Source: Euborellia annulipes (taxonomy: Eukaryota; Arthropoda; Insecta; Dermaptera; Anisolabididae). Taken from it: DNA of 64,000 nt. The notes under the pieces were generated by a model. It ran no database searches. It saw only the letters and a list, made by a program, of their open reading frames with translations, and was not told the origin of the DNA. Position 1 is the first letter of the stretch. Each line of letters starts with the position of its first letter. The stretch lies in the NCBI GenBank assembly GCA_023213315.1, contig JAKCPI010005696.1, positions 229,231 through 293,230 of the forward strand. Direction: 5' to 3'. Both the position numbers and the translations under genes were made by a program. Shown piece by piece: positions 54,620-64,000 of the stretch.

Positions 54620-55570
54620 TATAATAATTTTCTCTAGCTTAAAAAAAAAAAAAAAAATTAAATAAAACCCAAAAAATTCAAGAAAATTCAGAATTTTCCC
54701 ATTGAAAATAAATGATTTTCGTCTTGCTTTATACAAAAATTAAAGCCTATTAAAATTGATTAAATCCCTCAAATGAAAAATAATAAAAATTATTATATAA
54801 ATAAATTTATTAAATTTATATTCTCAAAGAGATCTATATGCATATATAATGATGGTATTTTATTTATGGGTATGAATTCAACTATAGACCGATTTATCTA
54901 AAAAGACATTATTATTAAAATTAAATTAATTAACATTTAACATTTTATTTACAATAATAATATAAATTCTATAATCTTACCTAAAAAGACAATTTGGTTT
55001 TTATAGTCGTTAATTAACAATTATTTTATTATAAATATTTTCTTCTCTATTAACAATCTTTTTATACTATATCTTGATATTAGCTTTTCTTCTATGTTTT
55101 TGACAGAGTAGCCAACTTATGAAAACCAATGTCTTTAAAGGCAAGAATTTGTACCCCCAAGTACAAATGTAATTTACATATATATATTTTAATTTAAGAG
55201 AGTTCTATTTTTTAATGCCTGATATAGTTGAATGAAAAATTTTTGGCACTTAATTAAGAAAGAGCGGGCCCGAGCCAGCTCGAGAGGGGATCCAGGGGGG
55301 GGAAGCGAAGGCGGGCGAAGTGGCTAGTGATATATTTCATTAGATGCCTTATACTGCCCTATTACTCGGTGGGGGGGGGGGGAGAAATCATCCTGAACCC
55401 CGGCATCAAAAATTTCTGGCTACGCCTATGGAGACAAATAATAATTATTATTATTATTCAAGACGGAGTCAATAAAAATTTCAAGACTTATGCAGCCAAA
55501 AATCATACCTCACAATTATTACTATCATTAAATGGTAAATATTTATTTAAATTATCTGTATTGTTAGTTA
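54620..55570. other. AT-rich stretch with a GC-rich patch
   Basis: 55262-55330 is GC-rich (GGGCCCGAGCCAGCTCGAG) and followed by a G-run and CTACGCCTATGG at 55430, which resembles a hAT end. No gene. Confidence 0.4.
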
Positions 55571-55571
55571 T

Positions 55572-56565
55572 TTTTACTTTCTCTTACCTCTATATATATG
55601 TTAATATATAGAGAGAGAAAGTATTGGTTTCATGTCAAAATTCGATGTCGAGATTTTGATGGATCTTCACGTTTTGAGGTCCCCTGAATCCAAAAAAGTG
55701 GTTTTCGCGACATGGTCTGTCTGTCTGTCTGTGTGTGTGTGTTCAATTTTAAGCATGAAGGAATTGAGCTAGAAAGTTGAAATTTTATATTTAAGTTAAA
55801 CACCCCCGGGACCGACAAAATAAGCTTTTAATCAAAATCGGCCAAAAAGTACTAGTACTTTACTGATGTAATTTTTCAGTTTTTTTCGATTTTCTCAAAA
55901 TTCGCTCTAACGATTTTGATTAAAATTCAAAAATCAATTATTTTTTAGATGCTCTTTCAAATATATATTCTCGTTTTGCCCTCAAAATTGTTTGAAGCAC
56001 ACTTTACTCTTGTGCTTCATAGGAAAGATAGGAGAAATGGTTGCCATGGTAACGGAATTTAAATCTTTTTCTTTTTATTAGATTAAAAATCAATTATTAT
56101 TTAAACGCCCATTTTTTTTAAATTTTATTTCTGTCTTTAATTGTTTCGGACAAAATTATCTTCTCTCTTTCTACGCGTTTTAAACTTTCCACCTTATCCT
56201 CGCATTTGGCTAATGTTAATTTCCTATAGGGATTTGTATGTTAATTTCGATTCAAAAGGGGGTCCCCTTTGGAACTTTTTACGCATTTAAAATTTTTTTT
56301 TTCCAATTCTTATGAAATTTTGTATTTATTTACGAATCTATATTGTGTATAAAATGTCCATATATGAGATTAAAATTTTGAAAAATAACCATAGTTTATT
56401 TGAAGCAGTCAACATTTAAAATGCAAGTTTGAAACTAAGGTGCTATGGGAAACTAAATATATCTCGACACAAAAAATCTGGTGTGACCAGCAGGTGCGCA
56501 ACTTTCTCTTACCGAAGGGTAAGAGAAAGTTGTGTGCTGTGCGCCAGTCACACCAGATTTTTATA
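55572..56565 (+). repeat. Family A element interrupted by about 380 bp
   Basis: 5' part 55572-56055 including GTTGCCATGGTAAC (56040-56053). Unrelated AT-rich sequence to about 56440. Then AAACTAAATATATCTCGACA and the 3' hairpin to 56565. Confidence 0.8.
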
Positions 56566-57460
56566 TGTCGAAAGCTGTGAAGATGGTTCTAATCAGGACC
56601 AAAATGTCAGCAAGGTGGACATATTAATGAAAAAAAAAAATATCACTAGCTGCACTCACCCTCTCTACAACTCTATTAATTAGTTATGTTGAACTAATAT
56701 TTAAGAACTAAACACCATATTTCGTTACAATCTTTTTTTCGATCCTATTTTCGTTTTTTCAAATTAATATACAAAATTAAAACAAGCAAAAATTCATTAA
56801 TTTATGAAATACAAAAAAAAGCCGAAACAGCTGCGGATGATCCACTTGAAACTGGTAAACAAACCCAAATGAAACGACTCACTTGTAAACAGAACAAAGT
56901 AAAAAAAAAAAGTCGGGGTGGGGGTCGATTGGAAACACTCCCGTTCCGTTTGCATTCCAATAGTCAGCCAGTGAAATAATCGAGCCGTTTTCAAAAACAA
57001 ACTTATCGGTTATTTTGACTGGAACTTCCGGTCGAGTCATTTGATTTTTAGACGAAAATGGAAACATTCAATCAACCCTAACAATTTACACACCGTATAA
57101 GTATAAACATCAATATACAGAATATTTATTTATAAAGAGATGGGTTTTTTATATTTAACAGTTTTATGAAAAATAAATTTTTTTTTGAAGAATATATGAA
57201 GCAAAAAAATAAAAAAAATGAATTTTTAAAATACAATAGAAATCGAATAGGAACCAATTGAGTCCTAGTTAATTTTTTTTTTTTTGACTTTTTAAATAAC
57301 AGAAGTAATTAGTCAAAAAAATCCACCCGTTTTGATATTCTCCGTTACAACAATCAAAAACAATAAGAGAGAATGCAGTTAGTAATTTTTCATTTATCTT
57401 ATTTCTTCTTCTCAGTCGATGTTTTGATTCATCTTCAGATCAATACACAAATTTTTTCAT
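56566..57460. other. Foldback remnant and AT-rich DNA
   Basis: AAGCT-GTGAAGA-T-GGTTCT-AATC-AGGACC-AAAATGTC-AGCAA (56575-56617) is a hammerhead-like remnant with stem I GCT/AGC and stem II 6 bp. 56820-57090 is non-repetitive, no convincing gene. Confidence 0.45.
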
Positions 57461-57464
57461 AAAA

Positions 57465-57802
57465 AAATCTGGTGTGACTGGTCTCACAGCACACAACTTT
57501 CTCTTATCTTTGGTAAGAGTCAGATTTTTTGTGTCGAGATATATTTAGTTTCCGACGATATATTCGAATTCAAGATATACAATTTATAAACATGGGAGAA
57601 TTTTGATATTTTGTTACCATGGCAACCATTTCTTCTATCTTTCCTATAAAGTACAAAAGTAAAGCGTGCTTCAAACAATTTTGAGGACAAAATAAGAATA
57701 TACGTTCTAAAGAACATCTAAAAAATAATTGATTTTTGAATTTTTAATCAAAATCGTATATATAGATCTATGTATATTTATATATAGGTAAGAGAAAGTA
57801 AA
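57465..57802 (-). repeat. Family A element with internal deletion
   Basis: Shortened 3' hairpin, GTTACCATGGCAAC (57613-57626), jump from AATCAAAATCGTATATAT to GGTAAGAGAAAGTA. Confidence 0.85.
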
Positions 57803-57804
57803 AA

Positions 57805-59140
57805 TTGTTTTATATAATTATATTCTCCGGAATAGAACCATTATTAAAGAGTCAATATTGAATAACAAAATAATGACTGTTTGCTTACGTAAGCATTATA
57901 TTTCGCGTTCGGGGGGGGTTACGAAAAAATTACTTTTAAAATGTTTATGTAAGCAACTGATTGACCCCTATTGTTTACAAAAGTAAGCAAATATACTACT
58001 CTAGGATGTTTCTCTAATGCTTGAATTTAAAGATGGTCTAAAAGGAGAAATATTAAATAAAAACTTAAAAATTAAATTAAAAGTAATAGTTTCAATAAAA
58101 ATAGAATTTCAAATCAGATTTTTCTTTTTAGAGAGTTTTCTCCGAATATTTAGTATTAGCATCTTTTTTATAATAAAACTTTGAAACTTATAACCTAGTA
58201 TTTTTAATTTAATTTTTAAATTTTCACTTATATATTGTTTTAACTAAAGCTTACGGTTGATAATTTAAATTTAATAAAATAAATGAAAATATTTTTAGCT
58301 GCGTTATTTCATCATTAAAGTCTTTCACTATTATACATCTTTTATATTCAAAACTAATTTATGCACTTCATGGCGTCTCTTAATGCAAAAAACTGAAGGC
58401 GTTATATAGTTAGACATACTCGTATATATAATCCGATTCTAATTTCCAATATTTCCCAGTGAACAGCATATTAATGATTATAGTATATGTATATATAAAA
58501 GAAGTCCCTAGCTTGGAGAGGGTCGGAAGCCAAGACAAAAAGAAGGAAGAATTGGTAAGGGGGCGGGGGTGGGGGGAGGAAGGTCTTCCAATTTCACAGG
58601 TCTGTGGGCAGAGTCTTGGCGAAACGCCGTAAACATCCCGTCAAGACGTATTCATTCCTGGTCATTGCCTACCCAAACTTTAATTTACTACCACACCCCT
58701 CTTACACTGCAGCCAAATTCCCTCTAACCTTGAGGGTCTTTTTACTTTCGACAATTGTCTTAAATCAGAGCCGAAATCTTACTGACAGATTGTACACAAA
58801 TCTCCCAAATTAAACATTGTTTAAGGTATCATCATTCTTCTTTTTTTTTCCCTCTCTATTTTTCCTTAAGGAAAAATCTTTTAACACGTGTTAAACTCCA
58901 TCTGGTGACTGATAATATTATTTATTAAGAAAACTAAACATCAATTTGATTTTTAAAAACGCGACACTGTCTAAGAAATAGGATCATAATAGATTCACGA
59001 TTCCGCTTGATCGATAAATCTTTTTTAAATTATCGACGAGTGAAAAAAATACACTTGACATAAATTGCTGATTTCCTTTACTTTGTGAAAGAAAGGCTTG
59101 CCAAACTTTAGGGCGAATCAAAAAAAGTGAGCTTCAGTGC
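57805..59140. other. Repeat-poor stretch, no gene recognised
   Basis: 58500-58800 is less AT-rich. The 69-codon plus frame at 58604-58813 shows no motif I know. Possible host DNA. Confidence 0.35.
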
Positions 59141-59144
59141 TCAC

Positions 59145-59452
59145 TATATACGCAGCACAAAATATTGCTGGAATGTTGCAGCAATATTGCCCATCTTGTT
59201 CAATATTGACAATATTGTAGCAACATTGATGCAATATTTCTGCAATGTTGCAAAAACGCGGACATAGGCTGGAATATTGCAACAATATTGCTGCAATATT
59301 CCTAGCTTGGAATATTGCCGCTGCAATATTGCCAATATTTTGCAAGATTTGCAATATTGATGCAATATTCCTGCAATATTAATTGGCAATTTATGCAAGA
59401 TTCGTAATATTTCTGCAGCATTGCTGCAATATTTTGTGCTATGTGGGTAGTT
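59145..59452. mobile_element. GCAATATT array with inverted ends
   Basis: GCAATATT-type words recur about every 11-15 bp. Ends CAGCACAAAATATTGCTG and CAGCATTGCTGCAATATTTTGTGCT are inverted repeats. Looks like a DNA transposon whose body is made of subterminal repeats. TSD not evident. Confidence 0.6.
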
Positions 59453-59454
59453 GC

Positions 59455-60185
59455 CTCCTACAATACGTAAGAAGTTTATCCGGCATTATACTTAGAAATT
59501 GACGAAATTAAAAAAAAAATTCGAATAACAAATGAAAAGGACGCAATAATAAAAAAAAAATTAATAAAGATATTTTAAACTATATTACAACAACTGTAAA
59601 TATATTTGAATATAAAGTTTCTCGAGTTATATATATGTGTTCCTTCCCCATATAGTGGCAAGTTCCCCTCCACCCTCACTGGGAATAAGCTTACGTCGTC
59701 ACTGTTATTATAGTTATTCCACATTCGAAAAAACAATTCACTTTTTTCTACCCACTCTAATGTATATATCCCAAATTTTGCTCAACACGATCCCCTAAAC
59801 GAGTTGTCAAAGGAAAAAATTAATCTCTTCAACCTATTCACAACTTTTTTTTTTATGAAAGTTCTAATATAAAAATAAACGAAGCAAAACAGAAAAACAA
59901 TTTAAATATCATATAAATCATAAACACATATTTCCCTCTTCTTAAAGATAATCTCAGAATAATAAGAGGGATATGATCAAATATCATACAAAAAATATAT
60001 AGCTATATATTTCTTAAAAAAAAAAAAAAAAAATTGCTAACTCGGGGACTTATTACTCTCAGGAGAGAGAAAATTTAGTCTTTAAATAGCTAATTTAATC
60101 TAGCAACCGTTAGCTCAAGTTGAAACATTATAATTAAATAAAATTTATCAAAATCACTAGGCGATATGTTTCAATATATTTATTG
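59455..60185. other. AT-rich stretch, no gene seen
   Basis: No recognised element. Confidence 0.4.
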
Positions 60186-60404
60186 ATTAAATAAAAAAAA
60201 AATACTTTTTTTCGAAAAAAAAATTTATTTTTAATGTAAAATTTTTAAAATGAATACTTAAAAATTTGATTTGTATTTATATTCTGGCAAACAAGTACAG
60301 AATGCGCCTTTAAATTACCGAAATTAAGAAAAAATTGTACGCTGTGCGATCAGTCACACCAGATTACCCCCCTCCCCCGATAAACACCTCTCGATCCACC
60401 CTTG
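60186..60404 (+). mobile_element. Family B hAT-like element, 5' truncated
   Basis: ACAAGTACAGAATGCGCC, GCGATCAGTCACACCAGATT and end CGATCCACCCTTG. Confidence 0.7.
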
Positions 60405-61330
60405 GTATTAGTACCAAATAGTATTCCTTTCCTATGCCTCTTAATTAAAAAATTCCCCCTCCCCCATCCTAATTTATAACATTTAATAAATTTATCTTAT
60501 TATATGATATATTGTTGGTGAATTATTCTTGGCGCCACTTAGAAATATTAAAATTTAATTTTCCAACTTATTTATGAAATTTAAATAATCTCATCTTATT
60601 CTTATTTTTTTATTTTTTTTTTTTTATTTAATAAAAGATTCGAGTTTTTAAAAGCAACTTAGGTATGTCTTTATTTATATAAATAATGCATATTAAAATT
60701 TAAAAAATATCATTTAATATCTCTTTGGTATATATTCTCTGTCTTTGTTTGTGTCTTTTTTAGACATTATTAAAGATTGTTACGTTTTTATTTATTTATT
60801 TTTTTTTATATTAAAAAATTTCCATAGTATTAAATTAATCATTTTTCATTTTTAAAGTTATTATTTATATAAATTTTATAATACAATAAAATAATTATTT
60901 TACCATACCCTTTAAAAAAATCTCTAAATGGTATCCCTTGAATTAAATTGGGTCAATGCGGATTTTAATCAGTTGATTTCTTTAAAACGCAAATTACTTT
61001 TTAATCAAATGATCTGGAAAATTTTATGTTCTTTTACACCAAAAAGGATTGAGAATATAAAGAAATATAATCTTTAAAGGGGCTATCTTTTTCTTAAAAG
61101 GTCAAAGTTTTTCAAGTTTCATTGAAAAGTTGAGAATAGAGGATTGAAGTTCGAACTCAGATTCCAATTTCAATGAAAATTTAAACAATTAAAAATATTA
61201 AATTTGCTTATTATAATGGTTTAAGAAGCAAAAATAAAATTTAAAAAAATAGCGCTCTTGGAACACTAAAATAATTTAACTTAAAACTTGTTTTTCTTAA
61301 AAAAAAACTTCTTATTTAAGTTGAATTATC
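60405..61330. other. AT-rich stretch, no gene seen
   Basis: Very AT-rich, no element recognised. Confidence 0.45.
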
Positions 61331-61334
61331 TCCA

Positions 61335-62055
61335 AAAAAAAATCTGGTGTTACTGGTCGCTCTTACCTTCGGTAATCGAAAGCTGTAAACTGTGCTGTCA
61401 CATCAGATTTTTTTGTGTCGAGATATATTTAGTTTCCCCTTTTTGACTTTCATAGATGGCGTTGAGCTAGGAGTGCTCGCGACTATTTATTTCTCTTCTT
61501 TCCTATGAAGTATAAGAGTAAAGTTTGTTTCAAACAATTTTGAGAGCAAATTGAGAATATACATTTTAAAGAGTATCTAAAAAATATATGATTTATGAAT
61601 TTGAATAAAAATTATTCCAATGAATTTTGAGAAATTCGAATAAAAAACTAGGAAAAAAGTACATCAGTAAAGTGTAATTCAAACAATTTTCACGAAAAAT
61701 TTTACTGATATACTTTTTAAGAGCATCTAAAAATTAGTTGATTTTTGAATTTTGATCAAAAGTCGTTCGAGCAAATTTCGAGAAATTCGAAAAAACTGAA
61801 AAAGTACTTCAGTAAAATACTAGTACTTTTTGGCCGATTTTATTCAAAAATTTATTTTAACTATCCGGAAGATTAGCTAACTTAAATATATAATTTCAAC
61901 CTAGTAGCTCATTTTCTTCACACACAGACAGACCAACTTACGGGACCCACTTTATTTACTCAGGAGATGTATTCCATCAAAATCTTGACATCGAATTTTT
62001 GATATAATCGCAATACTTTCTCTCCATATATAGTTAAAAGAAAGTATAAATGAAC
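61335..62055 (-). repeat. Family A element, rearranged
   Basis: Short 3' hairpin, GTCGAGATATATTTAGTTTC, an unusual CATAGATGGCGTTGAGCTAG segment replacing the palindrome, duplicated TACATCAGTAAAG block, and a degraded 5' hairpin. Confidence 0.8.
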
Positions 62056-62553
62056 CATATATTTATATACATTAGTAAATAATCAATTTATATTTAATAA
62101 TAAAAAGTGTATTTATCTCAATTTTCATGATATTATACATCAATTTTCTAATTGTCCGAATTGTGATCAATTGCGACAGTCCATACATCATGACTCAGGT
62201 GTGTTTTCGGAATGGATCAGAGGGGTCCTGTTGACCCCAGGGAGTCCCAAAACATTCACACACATCTCTCAAACATCCCTTGTTTTAGTTTTCTTTTGTT
62301 ATTTTTTTTTCCCCGGGCCACCTGATACCAATTTACTTCTAAGTAGGGATTGTTCGAAACTATAAGAGAAAGGGAATCACAAAGTTAAAACATGTGGTTT
62401 CGTATTTTTTCCTCTCTCGACTATGAATATATATCCAATCATTTTCGAATAAAATATTCTATAAAAGGGGAGCCTATTACTTATTATTTCCCGAATGTAA
62501 TCTCCTTGAAAACAAATGCATAAGAGCGGCGGCTTCGATACGTCATATATTTA

Positions 62554-62556
<3 letters not shown>
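62056..62556. other. No repeat or gene recognised
   Basis: Moderate complexity at 62160-62390, no supported frame. Confidence 0.35.

Positions 62557-62602
<46 letters not shown>
62557..62602. repeat. (AT)n microsatellite
   Basis: More than 20 AT units. Confidence 0.95.
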
Positions 62603-62608
<6 letters not shown>

Positions 62609-62629
62609 CATTATTTGCTGGTACTTATG

Positions 62630-62778
62630 TTGTACTATCTTGTTGGTACTTGGATGGCGACTAAGATCTACCTGAGCTGGGACTGACAGTCCTGTTCTTT
62701 ACATGTCTGTCCCTTCCTTCTATATTTTCAACAGGCGTCAGATCGGCCTGTTTTATTTCTTACGGTCGCAAAAAAAAA
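62630..62778 (+). mobile_element. SINE family R, truncated at both ends
   Basis: GGTACTTGGATGGCGACTAA to TACGGTCGCAAAAAA. Directly followed by a family A fragment (62780-62900, AATTCGCTTTAATGATTTTG). Confidence 0.7.
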
Positions 62779-63179
62779 CCAATTCGCTTTAATGATTTTG
62801 ATTAAAATTCATAAATTAATGTTTTTTAAAATGAATTTTCTCATTTTTTAGACCACACTTTACTCTTATAGTTGATAGGAAAGAATTAGTTGCCAAGTTC
62901 CCCCCACCTTGCCCAAAGACAAGTCCTACTTGCCTCCCTCCATCTTAAACAAAGTTATATCATCTTCAAAATAGCTATATAAGATATTTAAATTAAATTA
63001 AAAGTCACTATTTTCTTTCTTGGTCTATTCAAGATGGTAATAGAGAAAATAAATAAACAGAATTTCTTAAAAATTACAGTTTTATATTTCAGAGAATGTT
63101 TGGACATGTGACTGACAAGAATCTTATATTCATTTTATTTTTTTTTATCTTTAACATTGGCCTGTATTTTCAGATTGAA

Positions 63180-63356
63180 GGTTTTTTTAAGGTCTTTTTT
63201 CGGCATCTAAGGCCATTTAGACCCCATCCCTATTTATTTCAAATGATTTGATGTCAATTAAAATGAAATAAATTTTTCTCGTTTGAGACGGGAAGCGAAC
63301 TCGGAACCCCGGCACGAGAGTGTCTTCTATCTGACCCACGGATCACGGCCTTTTAT
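63180..63356 (-). mobile_element. SINE family 2, with tRNA-like head
   Basis: Core GGCATCTAAGGCCATTTAGA, link region, then minus-strand GGCCGTGATCCGTGGGTCAG and CCGAGTTCGCTTCCCGTC (B-box-like). Confidence 0.65.
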
Positions 63357-63659
63357 GGTTTTTGTTTGTTTTAATATAATAACTAAAAACTTTATATATC
63401 ATTGTCAGCGAGATGTCCAAAGATGCTCCGAAATATAAAACTGTACGGTAATTTTTTAAGAATTTCGTTTTATTTATTTTCTCTATTACTATCTTGAATT
63501 GACCAAGAAAGAAACTACTTAACTTTTAATTTAATTGTATACTGATCTACACTAAAAACTTTCAATAAGATATTTATTTATTACGACGTATTTAAATTAT
63601 ATAAAAAGTGTTATTTTCATTTTACATTTTTTGCAAAACCTTTTTTTAAACCTCAATTA

Positions 63660-63794
63660 CTCTTAACTTGAATATTTTTTTTAACAAGTGTTTTTTTATT
63701 GGTGAGGCCAAACATCCCATGGCCTCCCGGGAATCGAACCCAGGATATCCAGCCTCTTCCGGGGGCATAGGCGTGCTGTCCATTACACCAGGCC
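63660..63794 (-). mobile_element. tRNA-derived SINE, third family
   Basis: Minus strand: 74-nt tRNA-like head (63721-63794) GGCCTGGTGTAATGGACAGC ... CTGGGTTCGATTCCCGG ... GAGGCC, with a good T arm and 5-bp acceptor, then a short tail AATAAAAAAAC. Not a clean cloverleaf, so a SINE rather than a working tRNA. Confidence 0.65.
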
Positions 63795-64000
63795 ACCGAA
63801 CCCTCGACCCTTGAATAAGATCAAATAGTTTACAATTATACAAGTAAAGGAGTTAAACATCTCTAAAAGTTTTAATACGAAGTGTTGTGATAAAATCGAT
63901 GTGAGGTGTGGTAAAAGTTGAAGAAAATGGATTATCCTTTCTTAGGAGTAAATAATTTATATTGATATCATTTAATTTAACCAATCAAGAGTGTGCAGTT

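Noticed and set aside
59145..59452. Centromeric or telomeric satellite
   Set aside because: Only about 300 bp, with inverted ends. No long tandem array.
63721..63794. Functional tRNA gene
   Set aside because: T arm is good, but the anticodon loop region is too long and the acceptor is imperfect. A-rich tail points to a SINE.

Overview
This window looks like gene-poor, AT-rich nuclear DNA from a metazoan. Arthropod is my best guess (a chelicerate or crustacean would fit), with low confidence. There is no bacterial-style gene layout, rRNA, CRISPR or long conserved open reading frame. The longest open frames are low-complexity or lie inside repeats. What fills the window is layer upon layer of mobile elements, most non-autonomous, many nested in one another with readable target-site duplications (TSDs). 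I assigned families by reading only; no database was searched.

Main components. (1) Inverted-repeat 'foldback' units (about 15), whose arms carry a small stem-loop motif, CTGANGA - stem II - GAAAC - GTC, flanked in the best copies by a complementary stem I. This is the hammerhead ribozyme core, in the form known from Penelope-like retroelements. Stems change in a compensatory way between copies. (2) Family A, about 690 bp and more than 20 copies or fragments, with a hairpin at each end, a shared 13-nt motif in both hairpins, and an internal palindrome matching an RFX X-box. (3) hAT-type elements with 8-bp TSDs, including three with GGTTGGGAACC ends, family B (a hAT element carrying a family A end), and a 2.8 kb composite at 38.1-40.9 kb with a second, cut-off copy at the left edge. 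(4) A piggyBac element with TTAA ends and a broken transposase C-terminus (21.09-22.51 kb). (5) Two pogo/Tigger-like TA elements. (6) tRNA-headed SINEs, two families of which share a core, and a non-tRNA SINE ('R') with (GAA)n tails and 13-17 bp TSDs.

Host sequence. Candidate gene 5' ends on the + strand: a CpG-rich island with a possible first coding exon (ATG 2796, donor 2819); a CCAAT/CRE-bearing promoter-like block with a donor at 5278; a TATA/CRE-bearing block with a donor at 51637; and a weaker exon-like block near 38.86-39.00 kb inside the composite element. The rest would be intron or intergenic DNA. Repeat-free stretches that may be host DNA lie near 18.4-18.6, 28.2-28.4, 29.6-30.1, 37.6-37.85, 41.5-41.95, 43.0-43.3, 47.8-49.2 and 58.5-58.8 kb.

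Layout: 0-5 kb composite copy, MITE, CpG island, family A; 6-13 kb SINEs, foldbacks, family A; 14-16 kb large foldbacks; 16.5-19.7 kb three hAT elements; 20.7-22.5 kb foldback and piggyBac; 23-25.7 kb nested inverted repeats; 26-27.5 kb family A and B; 28.8-32.2 kb pogo element and foldbacks; 34.9-35.7 kb foldback and SINE; 36-41.4 kb family A split by the composite; 42-46.6 kb family A, SINEs; 47-52.5 kb foldbacks, promoter-like block; 53.8-63.8 kb family A, a GCAATATT array, SINEs.
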